A DNA stretch of 64,000 nucleotides from contig NZ_JACBZM010000001.1 in NCBI RefSeq assembly GCF_013408525.1, positions 4,278,001 to 4,342,000 of the forward strand, written 5' to 3'. Within the stretch, counting starts at the first letter, position 1; each line of letters begins with the position of its first letter. The notes below the pieces were generated by a model, which was not told the DNA's origin, searched no databases, and saw only the letters and a program-made list of their open reading frames with translations. This document shows, in pieces, positions 24,024-31,825 of the stretch. The stretch is from Nocardioides aromaticivorans. GTDB lineage: Bacteria; Actinomycetota; Actinomycetes; Propionibacteriales; Nocardioidaceae. The position numbers and the translations under genes were made by a program.

Positions 24024-25502
24024 ATGACCAGCACCCTCTCGACCCCGCTCTCGAGCCACTACGACGACAACGCGCCCCAGGTCGCGGTCAACGACATCGG
24101 CTCGGAGGCGGACTTCCTGGCCGCCATCGACCAGACCATCAAGTACTTCAACGACGGCGACATCGTCGACGGCACCATCGTCAAGGTGGACCGTGACGAG
24201 GTCCTGCTCGACATCGGCTACAAGACCGAGGGCGTCATCCCCTCGCGCGAGCTGTCGATCAAGCACGACGTCGACCCGTCCGAGGTCGTCCAGGTGGGCG
24301 ACAAGGTCGAGGCTCTCGTCCTCCAGAAGGAGGACAAGGAGGGTCGCCTGATCCTGTCCAAGAAGCGCGCCCAGTACGAGCGCGCCTGGGGCACGATCGA
24401 GGAGATCAAGGAGGCGGACGGCGTCGTCGAGGGCACCGTCATCGAGGTCGTCAAGGGCGGCCTCATCATCGACATCGGCCTCCGGGGCTTCCTCCCCGCG
24501 TCGCTCGTCGAGATGCGCCGGGTCCGCGACCTGCAGCCGTACGTCGGCCAGACGCTCGAGGCGAAGATCATCGAGCTCGACAAGAACCGCAACAACGTGG
24601 TCCTGTCGCGCCGCGCCTGGCTCGAGCAGACGCAGTCCGAGGTTCGCCACGGCTTCCTCACCCAGCTCCAGAAGGGCCAGATTCGCAAGGGTGTCGTGTC
24701 CTCGATCGTCAACTTCGGTGCGTTCGTGGACCTCGGCGGCGTCGACGGTCTCGTCCACGTCTCGGAGCTGTCCTGGAAGCACATCGACCACCCGTCCGAG
24801 GTCGTCACCGTCGGTGACGAGGTCACCGTCGAGGTCCTCGACGTGGACATGGACCGCGAGCGTGTCTCCCTGTCGCTGAAGGCGACGCAGGAGGACCCGT
24901 GGCAGCACTTCGCGCGGACCCACCAGATCGGCCAGATCGTCCCCGGCAAGGTCACCAAGCTCGTTCCCTTCGGCTCGTTCGTGCGGGTCGAGGAGGGCAT
25001 CGAGGGCCTGGTCCACATCTCCGAGCTGGCCGAGCGCCACGTCGAGATCCCGGAGCAGGTCGTTCAGGTCAACGACGACGTCATGGTCAAGATCATCGAC
25101 ATCGACCTCGAGCGTCGTCGGATCTCGCTGTCCCTCAAGCAGGCCAACGAGACGACCGCCGCGGTGGACGTCGAGGAGTTCGACCCCACGCTGTACGGCA
25201 TGGAGGCGACCTACGACGAGCAGGGCAACTACGTCTACCCCGAGGGCTTCGACCCGGAGACCGGTGAGTGGCTCGAGGGCTACGACGAGCAGCGTGCGAA
25301 GTGGGAGGAGCAGTACGCCAAGGCGCACGCCCGCTGGGAGGCCCACGTCAAGCAGCAGGCCGAGGCCAAGCAGGCCGAGATCGAGGCCGGCGAGGCCAGC
25401 TCGTACTCCTCCGCTCCGGCCGAGGACACCAGCGGCGGCGGCTCGCTCGCTTCCGACGAGGCGCTGCAGGCGCTCCGCGAGAAGCTCACCGGTGGCAACT
25501 GA
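24024..25502 (+). CDS. rpsA: 30S ribosomal protein S1
   Basis: This 492-residue protein has four S1 RNA-binding domains at about residues 38-110, 127-192, 210-282 and 297-368 (for example GDIVDGTIVKVDRDEVLLDI; GQIRKGVVSSIVNFGAFVDL; GQIVPGKVTKLVPFGSFVRV). An acidic, low-complexity C-terminus follows. This four-domain form is usual in actinobacteria, shorter than the six-domain E. coli protein. S1 helps mRNA binding at the 30S platform. AAGGA lies 13 bases before the ATG at 24024. The gene ends in a strong intrinsic terminator. In mycobacteria rpsA lies between polA and coaE; here both neighbours are distant. Confidence 0.97.
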   Translation: MTSTLSTPLSSHYDDNAPQVAVNDIGSEADFLAAIDQTIKYFNDGDIVDGTIVKVDRDEVLLDIGYKTEGVIPSRELSIKHDVDPSEVVQVGDKVEALVLQKEDKEGRLILSKKRAQYERAWGTIEEIKEADGVVEGTVIEVVKGGLIIDIGLRGFLPASLVEMRRVRDLQPYVGQTLEAKIIELDKNRNNVVLSRRAWLEQTQSEVRHGFLTQLQKGQIRKGVVSSIVNFGAFVDLGGVDGLVHVSELSWKHIDHPSEVVTVGDEVTVEVLDVDMDRERVSLSLKATQEDPWQHFARTHQIGQIVPGKVTKLVPFGSFVRVEEGIEGLVHISELAERHVEIPEQVVQVNDDVMVKIIDIDLERRRISLSLKQANETTAAVDVEEFDPTLYGMEATYDEQGNYVYPEGFDPETGEWLEGYDEQRAKWEEQYAKAHARWEAHVKQQAEAKQAEIEAGEASSYSSAPAEDTSGGGSLASDEALQALREKLTGGN

Positions 25503-25530
25503 TCTGCTGATCAGCCGCTAGCAAGCAGCA

Positions 25531-25569
25531 CAGAAGCCCCGACCATCCGGTCGGGGCTTCTGGCTTTTT
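25531..25569 (+). terminator. Intrinsic terminator of rpsA
   Basis: A perfect 14-base stem (25531-25544 with 25549-25562) around the 4-base loop ATCC is followed by five T residues at 25565-25569. It lies 28 bases after the rpsA stop codon. Confidence 0.93.
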
Positions 25570-25588
25570 CGGGGGGTGGGGATCGGAC

Positions 25589-25623
25589 GGTGGTCGAGGT
25601 GCGAGTTAGCGAGCCTCGACACC
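25589..25623. repeat. Dispersed palindromic repeat beginning GGTGGTCGAGG
   Basis: The element begins GGTGGTCGAGGTGCGAG and closes with CCTCGACACC, so the arms TCGAGG/CCTCGA can pair. It fills the gap between the rpsA terminator and the stop codon of the convergent micro-protein gene. The leading eleven bases recur in the array near 47.3 kb on the other strand, which suggests one repeat family. Confidence 0.55.
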
Positions 25624-25734
25624 TCAGTCGAACCAGGCGGCACGGCGCGGGGTGCTCATGCCGTCGTGGCGGACCCAGGAGACGAGGACGCCGAGGGCCG
25701 CGATCAGGATCAGGAGGATGAGTGCGGTGGTCAT
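25624..25734 (-). CDS. 36-residue single-helix membrane protein
   Basis: The predicted peptide starts MTTALILLILIAALGVLVSW, a single transmembrane helix, followed by VRHDGMSTPRRAAWFD, a short polar tail with two arginines. No Shine-Dalgarno sequence is evident, but coding is supported by the clean helix and tail and by its place opposite the GlxA-type regulator, with which it shares a divergent control region containing three copies of a TGGCAG motif. The function is unknown. It could also be a non-translated stretch, so confidence is moderate. Confidence 0.55.
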   Translation of the reverse strand: MTTALILLILIAALGVLVSWVRHDGMSTPRRAAWFD

Positions 25735-25806
25735 GGCAGAAATCATGCTCTTGTCGGAATCCTGCCACCAGTGGCAGAAAAGCCGTGCTGCGTTGATTTC
25801 CTGCCA
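25734..25806. promoter_or_regulatory. Divergent control region with three TGGCAG(G)AAA motifs
   Basis: TGGCAGAAAT occurs at 25734-25743. CTGCCACCAGTGGCAG, an inverted repeat with 7-base arms, spans 25762-25777 and runs into AAAA. ATTTCCTGCCA, the reverse complement form, is at 25796-25806. The spacing places motifs at both ends and the middle of the region between the micro-protein and the GlxA-type regulator, as expected for an autoregulated divergent promoter. Confidence 0.55.
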
Positions 25807-25827
25807 TTGGGGTGCGACAGTGGGCGG

Positions 25828-26772
25828 GTGAGCCTCACCAACGTCGCGGTGATCGCCTTCGACGGCGTCGCCCCCTTCGAGCTCGGCATCCTCTGCGAGG
25901 CGTTCGGCATCGACCGGACCGAGGACGGCGTCCCGCCGATCGACTTCGCGGTGTGCGCCGAGGACGACCGCCCGCTGCAGACCTCGATGGGCTTCACCAT
26001 GCAGGCCCAGCACGGCCTGGACCGGGTCGCCGAGGCCGACCTGGTCGGCATCCCCGCCATCAAGGAGGTCGAGGCCTCCCCGGCGGTGATCGCCGCCATC
26101 CAGGCTGCCTACGAGCGCGGCGCCCGTCTGATGTCGGTGTGCAGCGGCTCGTTCATCCTCGGCCAGGCCGGCCTCCTCGACGGCCGCGAGTGCACGACGC
26201 ACTGGATGCACACCGAGCGCCTGCAGGCGCAGTTCCCGCTCGCGAAGGTGATCCCCGAGGTCCTCTACGTCGACGCCGGTCAGGTCGTCACCGGCGCCGG
26301 CAGCGCCGCCGGCCTCGACGCCGCGCTCCACATCTGGCGCCAGGAGCACGGCGCCGCCGTCGCCAACACCGTGGCGCGCCGGGCCGTCGTACCTCCCTAT
26401 CGCGACGGTGGCCAGGCGCAGTACATCGCCCGCGCCGTCCCCGACTGCGACGCCGACACCCTCGGCCCGCTGCTCACCTGGATCTCGCAGAACCTCAACG
26501 AGGACCACGGCGTCGAGGCCCTCGCCAAGCGCGCCCTCATGTCCCCGCGCACCTTCGCCCGCCGCTTCCGCGACGAGACCGGTACGACGCCCCACACCTG
26601 GATCACCCGCCAGCGCGTCGCCGCCGCCGAGGAGCTGCTCGAGCGCACCGACCAGCCGGTCGAGTGGATCGCCTCCGAGGTCGGCTTCGGCAACGCAGCG
26701 ACGCTGCGGCACCACTTCGTGCGGGTGCGTGGGGTGAGTCCGCAGAACTACCGGCGGCAGTTCGCCTGCTGA
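25828..26772 (+). CDS. GlxA-family transcriptional regulator (DJ-1/PfpI domain plus AraC helix-turn-helix)
   Basis: This 314-residue protein has an N-terminal DJ-1/PfpI-like sensor domain (about residues 1-180). It keeps the nucleophile-elbow Cys in LMSVCSGSFILGQAGLLDGR, and THWMHTERLQAQFP is a family marker. A C-terminal AraC DNA-binding domain (about 210-314) follows with ALAKRALMSPRTFARRFRDE and IASEVGFGNAATLRHHF, the two helix-turn-helix units. GlxA regulators often control amine, arginine or quaternary-ammonium catabolism; the target here is not evident. The GTG start at 25828 is chosen because the DJ-1 beta-strand VAVIAFDGV begins right after it. It is divergent from a 36-residue membrane protein, which may be its target. 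Confidence 0.92.
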   Translation: MSLTNVAVIAFDGVAPFELGILCEAFGIDRTEDGVPPIDFAVCAEDDRPLQTSMGFTMQAQHGLDRVAEADLVGIPAIKEVEASPAVIAAIQAAYERGARLMSVCSGSFILGQAGLLDGRECTTHWMHTERLQAQFPLAKVIPEVLYVDAGQVVTGAGSAAGLDAALHIWRQEHGAAVANTVARRAVVPPYRDGGQAQYIARAVPDCDADTLGPLLTWISQNLNEDHGVEALAKRALMSPRTFARRFRDETGTTPHTWITRQRVAAAEELLERTDQPVEWIASEVGFGNAATLRHHFVRVRGVSPQNYRRQFAC

Positions 26773-26789
26773 GCCTCGGCTCCTGAGGG

Positions 26790-27017
26790 TTACGCCGGGT
26801 CGGCTGGGGCGGAGCTCACCTGTCTCGAGCGCCGCCGGTCACCCAGAGCTCCGCCCGCAACGACGGCGGCGAGAACGACGAGACTGCTGGCCAGGCTCGT
26901 GCGGTCGGTCGGGGTGTCGTCGATTCCGACGAGGTCGAGCACGAGGGCAACCAGCACGATCGCAGCCAATGTCGCTAGTGCGCGCCACATCAGGCGGTGC
27001 AGCGACGAAGAGCTCAT
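26790..27017 (-). CDS. Hypothetical small membrane protein, two helices
   Basis: This 75-residue protein has two hydrophobic segments (LMWRALATLAAIVLVALVLD and SLASSLVVLAAVVAGGALG) separated by a short acidic loop, and a basic C-terminus. A GAGGGTG sequence nine bases before the ATG at 27017 favours this start over the GTG at 27029. It is convergent with the GlxA-type regulator gene. The family is not recognised. Confidence 0.6.
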   Translation of the reverse strand: MSSSSLHRLMWRALATLAAIVLVALVLDLVGIDDTPTDRTSLASSLVVLAAVVAGGALGDRRRSRQVSSAPADPA

Positions 27018-27179
27018 CGGACCACTCACCCTCGAACTGTCTCACAGGCGAGCCGATGTGGTAGCCCGATGCTTCCGTTGCGGGCGCGCCCGGCCTCCGG
27101 ACGCTGAAAAGGTCTATGCCCGCCCGCCGGCACTAATGCGCGGAGCGCCGCAGAGTCGAGCGTTAATAGGGTCGGAGGT

Positions 27180-27515
27180 ATGACCGATATCGACCTGTTA
27201 GTCGATGGCGAGCGAGTCGACCTGATCGACACCATTCGCTTGCTCCAGAGAGATCCGTATCCGGGCGGCCATCGCTATCGACTAATCCTCAGCGGACGAG
27301 CTCTAACCGTTTACAACCGGTTCGAAGCCCAGAACTCCGTGTCGGAACGACCGCTCGATCCGGCCGCCATCTTCTTCGCCATCGAGAGCATCGCCGCGGG
27401 GATGTCCGGTGAGGGCCAGATTCCGCCCCGCTTCATCTTGAACACGGTCGATGAGGTCATTCGTGATGGTGATCAAGTGTCTGTCCAGGGGGTGTGCTCT
27501 CTACCGATCCATTGA
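27180..27515 (+). CDS. Hypothetical protein with atypical base composition and a TTA codon
   Basis: This 111-residue protein begins MTDIDLLVDGERVDLIDTIR. It is alpha/beta with no signal peptide or membrane helix. GGAGG lies next to the ATG, and TAGGGT ends seven bases before it. The codon use is visibly less GC-biased than flanking genes, and leucine 7 is encoded by TTA, a codon rare in high-GC actinobacteria. This suggests recent acquisition and possibly expression limited by the leucyl-tRNA for UUA. The protein family is not recognised. It is the only plus-strand gene of the 26.8-31.7 kb accessory patch. Confidence 0.7.
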   Translation: MTDIDLLVDGERVDLIDTIRLLQRDPYPGGHRYRLILSGRALTVYNRFEAQNSVSERPLDPAAIFFAIESIAAGMSGEGQIPPRFILNTVDEVIRDGDQVSVQGVCSLPIH

Positions 27516-27540
27516 CCGCGCACCGGCAGGATTGCCCCGT

Positions 27541-27587
27541 CAGCGGCATGGGTCGGGCGCTCCCGTCCCGACAGCGGCATGGTCGTG
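27541..27587. repeat. Degenerate copies of the 29-bp hairpin repeat
   Basis: One imperfect unit and the first 18 bases of a second unit of the 29-bp repeat arrayed at 29741-29930. The core CAGCGGCATG is kept and the GGGCGCTCCCGTCCCG hairpin half is slightly altered. They lie immediately after the stop codon of the minus-strand gene at 27596 and in the same orientation to it as the large array is to its own upstream gene. Confidence 0.7.
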
Positions 27588-27595
27588 CAGATCGC

Positions 27596-28003
27596 TCACC
27601 GAGGGGACGTATCGATCTCGCCCTTCCAAAGGCAGAACCTCACGGCCCGCTCCTCGAACGTGAGAGTCACGCCGACCACCTCGTTTACCTCGTTGAACAC
27701 CGGCGTTGCGGACGTGAGCAGCGACCCAGCAAGGCCGACGAACGGTACCTCGTGTGTTGAGTCCCGCATGACCCAGCGTCCGTGGAAGTCGACCCGATAT
27801 GGGTCCATCCACCGGTCATCGCCCGACTGGGACACCGACCACTCGAGGGTCCAATCGCTGGCCCCGTCGAAGTGCGCACCTCGTCCACCCTCGAACCACA
27901 TGTGGACCGAACCGACGTCCGGGTTCACAGGTGAGCCGTCGTCTGCGTACCAAGCGAGCCGCTCGACAACACGCAGCCGCCGACTGATCACCTCATCGAG
28001 CAC
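27596..28003 (-). CDS. Hypothetical protein, accessory patch
   Basis: This 135-residue protein begins MLDEVISRRLRVVERLAWYA. It is rich in tryptophan and glycine (HMWFEGGRGAHFDGASDWTL; FHGRWVMRDSTHEVPFVG) and looks like a small beta-rich soluble domain. There is no signal peptide. Its GTG start lies 19 bases after the stop of the HEAT-repeat gene, so the two are probably co-transcribed. Family not recognised; immunity-type or other self-protection proteins can look like this, but there is no direct evidence. Confidence 0.65.
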   Translation of the reverse strand: MLDEVISRRLRVVERLAWYADDGSPVNPDVGSVHMWFEGGRGAHFDGASDWTLEWSVSQSGDDRWMDPYRVDFHGRWVMRDSTHEVPFVGLAGSLLTSATPVFNEVNEVVGVTLTFEERAVRFCLWKGEIDTSPR

Positions 28004-28022
28004 GCTTGCACCGTGCCCACGA

Positions 28023-29567
28023 TCAGGTGCGCCGAAAGCGACGGAACCATCTACCCCTCATCGGTGGCACAGGCGCTGGCCCGTGCTCCCCGGTGCTGCG
28101 TTCCGACTCGTCTTTAGCGATGTTGATGCCGGCGTGGAAGGCCAGAACGCGCTGCTGCTCCCGGTCAAGGCCCGCCCGGTCCAACCAGCTCGCCAGGCGC
28201 GCTCTCTGGACCTCCGATAACCGGTCCCAGGTGATTGCGGCACTCACGTCGAGCCAGTTCCTCAGCCCTGCGCGGCCGAGTCCTGCCAAGTGGGGGTCCT
28301 CGTCGGCGGCGGCGCGAAGGTCCGCCTCGACGCGGTGCCACCCGCCGGCAGCCCGAGCGAGGCGCCAACCTGCACGTCGGCTCGACGGAAGGCCGGACGC
28401 CCAAGCCGGCTCTGCGACGGTCGAGGGTGCACCCAGCCGGCCCAGGGCTCGCGCCGCGGCAGAGCTAACTCGTGCGCTCGGGTCTACCAAGGCCGGTGTC
28501 AGCAGTTCGACTGCGTCGGTCGGGGCAGCGCACGTTTCCACCGCGACGACGGCGGCTGCCCGGACCCGCCCGTTGGGGTGCTGGAGCCGCCTCGTTACTG
28601 CTTCGAGATCCTGCGCGTCGCCGGTGCTGCTCAGTCCGTCCAGGCACGCGGCAACCACCCGCGGGGATGCATCCGTGTTTGCCAAGGCGCGCCGGTAGAA
28701 GCCGGCAACGTCCCAGTCCCGGCGGCGTGCCCGCCAACGTGCCTGCTCCCGTACCCGAGGTGCCCTATCAAGCAACAGGTTCCTCAGCGTGTCGTCGCCG
28801 AGGCTGGCATCGGGAACGCGGGTCAGCGCGACGATGCGCGCCTCGACGCTCCTCGCGTCCAGCAGAGCCGCGAGCACCGCAGGGTCCGGTGCATGCATGA
28901 GCCACTCAGCGCAGGCCGACCGAATCCACTGGTCAGAGTCGGCTTGGGCCGCCAGCACCAGCTGCTCGGTCGCGAACAAGTCGTACTTATGCCCGTACTG
29001 GAACGCCCAGCGTCGTACTCGACGGCGTTCGCTGTGCGCGAGCTGCGACACCAAGACACGGGCGGGGACCTCGCCGATAAGCGCAGCCCACACCTTGTCG
29101 AGCGCCGCCCCGCCCTGGAGCCTGTCGGCTCCTGCGAGGAGGACGTCCATCACTTCCTCGGCTGTCTCAACCCGAATGTGCTGTCGGATCGCCTCCCAAG
29201 CCTGATCTCGGACCTGAGGGACGTGGTCCATCAGGCGCACCGCCAACGCAGGTGCGGCAACTGCGCTGGGCACCGCACCCAGAGCCCGCACGGCACGCTC
29301 CCGAAACCGACCGTCCACATGAAGACTCGTGACGGCAGCGACGAAGCCTGATGATTCACCCAAGGGCGCGTCGGTCCATCCCCGAACGCCACTTATCGGG
29401 GTGCCATCCGTGTAGGTGAACGCCCGGGCACCCTGGTCGAGGAGCAGCCAGGCGCGTCCGTCCAAGCGGGCCAGCGCCGCGAGACCAGCAGCCCAAGCCG
29501 CAGCGTCTGCTCCATTGGCCGCGTCGGCGAGTTGCCGCGCGAGCGTCCTGGCCTCCGGGAGGGTCAT
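28023..29567 (-). CDS. HEAT-repeat protein of unknown function
   Basis: This 514-residue protein begins MTLPEARTLARQLADAANGA. From about residue 90 onward it is composed of helical pairs with HEAT character (RERAVRALGAVPSAVAAPAL; RRVRRWAFQYGHKYDLFATE; RVRAAAVVAVETCAAPTDAV; ARVSSAAARALGRLGAPSTV). Such superhelical scaffolds bind proteins or nucleic acids. There is no catalytic motif, signal peptide or membrane helix. It is followed at 19 bases by a small hypothetical gene and preceded by a 368-base gap filled largely with a tandem repeat array. The ATG lacks a good Shine-Dalgarno sequence. The context resembles a cargo of accessory genes; no defined system is recognised. Confidence 0.75.
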   Translation of the reverse strand: MTLPEARTLARQLADAANGADAAAWAAGLAALARLDGRAWLLLDQGARAFTYTDGTPISGVRGWTDAPLGESSGFVAAVTSLHVDGRFRERAVRALGAVPSAVAAPALAVRLMDHVPQVRDQAWEAIRQHIRVETAEEVMDVLLAGADRLQGGAALDKVWAALIGEVPARVLVSQLAHSERRRVRRWAFQYGHKYDLFATEQLVLAAQADSDQWIRSACAEWLMHAPDPAVLAALLDARSVEARIVALTRVPDASLGDDTLRNLLLDRAPRVREQARWRARRRDWDVAGFYRRALANTDASPRVVAACLDGLSSTGDAQDLEAVTRRLQHPNGRVRAAAVVAVETCAAPTDAVELLTPALVDPSARVSSAAARALGRLGAPSTVAEPAWASGLPSSRRAGWRLARAAGGWHRVEADLRAAADEDPHLAGLGRAGLRNWLDVSAAITWDRLSEVQRARLASWLDRAGLDREQQRVLAFHAGINIAKDESERSTGEHGPAPVPPMRGRWFRRFRRT

Positions 29568-29740
29568 CACGGGCCCATCCTGTCCTGCCCGGCACCCGAA
29601 GTCGCACAGGTTTCCACGTCCGACACGATCGGTACGGCGTCCCAGCCGGCCGCGCTGGCGCGGCATCCTGCACAAGCGGCACTGATGGGCGAGCACTCTG
29701 TGCAGGAAGCGGCTCGCACAAAATCTGCTCTCCCGACCCG
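29568..29740. other. Intergenic stretch between HEAT-repeat gene and tandem array
   Basis: These 173 bases hold no convincing gene. Reading frames across it run into the array and are not protein-like. It includes the leader of the HEAT-repeat gene, but I see no strong promoter or ribosome binding site. Confidence 0.5.
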
Positions 29741-29930
29741 ACGGCGGCATGGTCGGGGGCTCCGTCCGGACAGCGGCATGGTCGGGCGCTCCGCCCCGAC
29801 AGCGGCATGGTCGGGCGCTCCGCCCCGACAGCGGCATGGTCGGGCGCTCCGCCCCGACAGCGGCATGGTCGGGCGCTCCGCCCCGACAGCGGCATGGTCG
29901 GGCGCTCCGCCCCGACAGCGGCATGAGCGG
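29741..29930. repeat. 29-bp tandem repeat array (five exact copies plus partial ends)
   Basis: A degenerate unit starts at 29741; five identical 29-base units start at 29770, 29799, 29828, 29857 and 29886; a partial unit starts at 29915. Each unit contains TCGGGCGCTCCGCCCCGA, which can fold into a hairpin, and CAGCGGCATGG. Units abut without spacers. The array starts six bases after the stop codon of the minus-strand gene at 29936. It resembles clustered extragenic palindromes and could act as a transcript end or mRNA-stabilising structure. Confidence 0.93.
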
Positions 29931-29935
29931 ACAGT

Positions 29936-30292
29936 TCAGGACCGCAAGACTTCGTCATGGATCCGCACCTCGGGAAGCACCTGCACGCGTGTTCGACCCG
30001 CCCAGCCAGTGGATCCGTACTCCACAACGACCTCCCGGACCGCGTCTTGGCGAAGTACCGTCAGAAGCGTCGCCATCTCGCGAAAGAGGTCGGACACGAT
30101 GCTGCCGCCGCGTTGGTGCCGGATCCGAACGCTGTCGTCGGTGAGGTCCCAGGTGATGCGCAGCTCCTCAGAGTCAGCGATCGGCACGATCAGCTCCTGG
30201 ACGAAGTCATCGCCGGAGGACTCCTCTACTTGCGGCATGACGCCGAGCGCAGCCAGCCACGCCTGTTCGTCCGTCACCTGAAGGTTGGGCAT
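29936..30292 (-). CDS. Hypothetical protein, accessory patch
   Basis: This 118-residue soluble protein begins MPNLQVTDEQAWLAALGVMP. It contains acidic EESSGDDFVQELIVPIADSE and a beta-rich second half (LRITWDLTDDSVRIRHQRGG; REVVVEYGSTGWAGRTRVQV). Family not recognised. TAGGGT ends six bases before the ATG, fitting a leaderless mRNA. Its 3' end runs directly into the 29-bp repeat array. Confidence 0.68.
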   Translation of the reverse strand: MPNLQVTDEQAWLAALGVMPQVEESSGDDFVQELIVPIADSEELRITWDLTDDSVRIRHQRGGSIVSDLFREMATLLTVLRQDAVREVVVEYGSTGWAGRTRVQVLPEVRIHDEVLRS

Positions 30293-30298
30293 CTCCGC

Positions 30299-30304
30299 AC
30301 CCTA
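30299..30304 (-). promoter_or_regulatory. Putative -10 element of leaderless hypothetical gene
   Basis: TAGGGT on the minus strand ends six bases before the ATG at 30292. Confidence 0.45.
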
Positions 30305-30324
30305 AGGGACCGATCCGGAGCCAT

Positions 30325-30344
30325 CCGCTCATCGGCATGAGCGG
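30325..30344. repeat. 20-bp hairpin related to the 29-bp repeat, downstream of DUF222/HNH gene
   Basis: CCGCTCATCGGCATGAGCGG has perfect 8-base arms and a 4-base loop. The right half, CGGCATGAGCGG, matches the partial terminal unit of the array at 29915. It lies 17 bases after the stop of the DUF222/HNH gene at 30362, so it may be its transcript end; no T-tract follows. Confidence 0.6.
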
Positions 30345-30361
30345 GCACAACGCCTCGCGGA

Positions 30362-31672
30362 TCAAGCGGCGAGGTCGCAGACGATGACGACGCGGCCGAA
30401 GCGGTCGGGGCGTGGTGGAGTCCGGTCCCGCCGGGTGGCGGTGACTTTGCGTGTTCCGGTCTGGTCGACCAAGTAGTGGGCCCCGTGTGGGTCTCGCCAG
30501 ATGACGATCCCGGGGAAGGGTTGTCGGACCTCCCAGCCGGCGTGGGTCTTGATCCGGTGGTGGGTGCGGGTGAGGGGGCCGAGGTTGTCGGTGGAGGTCG
30601 GTCCGCCCTCGGCGTAGGGGATCTGGTGGTCGAGGTCGACCTGCCGACTGAGGTTGGCGGCGAAGGGGAAGGTGTCGCCGGGGTGGATCAGGTGCACCGC
30701 TTCGCGGAGCCGGTGCGGGATCTCGTAGGCGTCGACGGATGCGCCCTGGTTGAGATTGATGACCGGCTGGACCTTGACCTGGCTAGCGAAGTGGTCGACC
30801 AGGTGGCGGACGTACTGGACCGTCAGGGGGCCGTGGCCCTCCATCCGGGCGATGGCGGAGTCGGGGGTGCAGTGCAGCCGGATGAGGACCTTCGGCTTCA
30901 CCGGACCCACCGTCAGATCGACGTGGGCCTCAGGGTTGGTCAGCAGCGCGAACGCCGCCAGGCGCCGTTCGGTCTTGGTGGCATCGGGCATCTGGTCCTT
31001 CAGCCCGTCGGCGGTGGCGTCGAGGCCAGCCTCGGAGCCGAGGATCACGGCGGCGTGGTCGCGGATCGTCATCGTCATGATGCCGTGCTTGTCGACGCGG
31101 GAGCGACGGATGAAGGTGTCCTTCGCTGCCGCCTCCTCCTTCGCCTTCGTGAGCTCGGGGGACGCTGCGGCGACCTTGCCCTCGACCACGGCTTCGAACC
31201 GGGACCAGGCCAACCGGCCGTCCGCGATCTCCACGACCTCACCGTCGACCCAGGCGGCCTCCTCCGCCGACAGTTCGCGGGTCGCGTCGGCGACATGCCT
31301 TGCATGCGTCGAGCGCACCTGACCTGCCTGCACGCCGGCCCACAGCTTCGGGAGCCGGTGAACCAGGTCGACCGCGTCGGCGATCAGCTTCTTCGCGCCG
31401 TACGGGCTGGTCTGGATCCGGGCGCCGAACGTCGCGGCGGCGTGCTCGGTGATCTTCGGTGTACCCAAGGCTCCTGCGGGCTTGGCCCGTTCCCGACCGC
31501 GCTTGTCCGTGGCCGGCAGCGCGTCCGGTGAGTGCAGGACCGCCCACTGGTAGGCGGCTTCGAGGATGTCGCGCTCGGCGTCGAGTCGGGCCGCGTGGCG
31601 CTGCTCGGCGAAGGACAGCACAGCGTCGGCGGACATGTCCGCGAGCTGGTGGTGTCGGTGCCGAGTGGCCAT
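30362..31672 (-). CDS. DUF222 / HNH endonuclease-domain protein (13E12 repeat family), copy 1
   Basis: This 436-residue protein has a DUF222 region (about residues 40-320) and a C-terminal HNH nuclease motif: QVDLDHQIPYAEGG, NLGPLTRTHHRIKTH (about residues 345-380), with the D-H, N and H residues in place. The family is multicopy in actinobacterial genomes and is suspected to be mobile. The second copy in this window (45678-46988) has the same length and is nearly identical at both ends, but a stretch of about 55 residues (around 185-240) has diverged. The 30 bases before the ATG are also conserved between copies. No Shine-Dalgarno sequence is obvious. Confidence 0.92.
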   Translation of the reverse strand: MATRHRHHQLADMSADAVLSFAEQRHAARLDAERDILEAAYQWAVLHSPDALPATDKRGRERAKPAGALGTPKITEHAAATFGARIQTSPYGAKKLIADAVDLVHRLPKLWAGVQAGQVRSTHARHVADATRELSAEEAAWVDGEVVEIADGRLAWSRFEAVVEGKVAAASPELTKAKEEAAAKDTFIRRSRVDKHGIMTMTIRDHAAVILGSEAGLDATADGLKDQMPDATKTERRLAAFALLTNPEAHVDLTVGPVKPKVLIRLHCTPDSAIARMEGHGPLTVQYVRHLVDHFASQVKVQPVINLNQGASVDAYEIPHRLREAVHLIHPGDTFPFAANLSRQVDLDHQIPYAEGGPTSTDNLGPLTRTHHRIKTHAGWEVRQPFPGIVIWRDPHGAHYLVDQTGTRKVTATRRDRTPPRPDRFGRVVIVCDLAA

Positions 31673-31825
31673 ACGTGTATTGGATCACGGAGTACCGACA
31701 CAAAGGGCCCGCCGACCACAGACTTTCCACAGCCGCGACGGGCCGGGGAAAGCGCCTCGAAGGTCAGGATCCGCTGTACGTTGTGCGGTGCCGCGCCGCG
31801 GCTCACGCCCTGACAGGAGACCCCC

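Noticed and set aside
29741..29930. Possible CRISPR array
   Set aside because: The 29-base units abut with no spacers and no cas genes are nearby. It is a tandem repeat.
29532..30281. Protein-like frames through the 29-bp array
   Set aside because: The unit length is not a multiple of three, so every frame yields the same repetitive peptide with period 29. No ribosome binding site or domain.
31673..31706. Attachment-site-like conserved leader of the DUF222/HNH genes
   Set aside because: The leader is conserved only as part of the duplicated unit. No matching sequence is found at the 3' side of either copy, so no direct repeats typical of site-specific insertion are visible.
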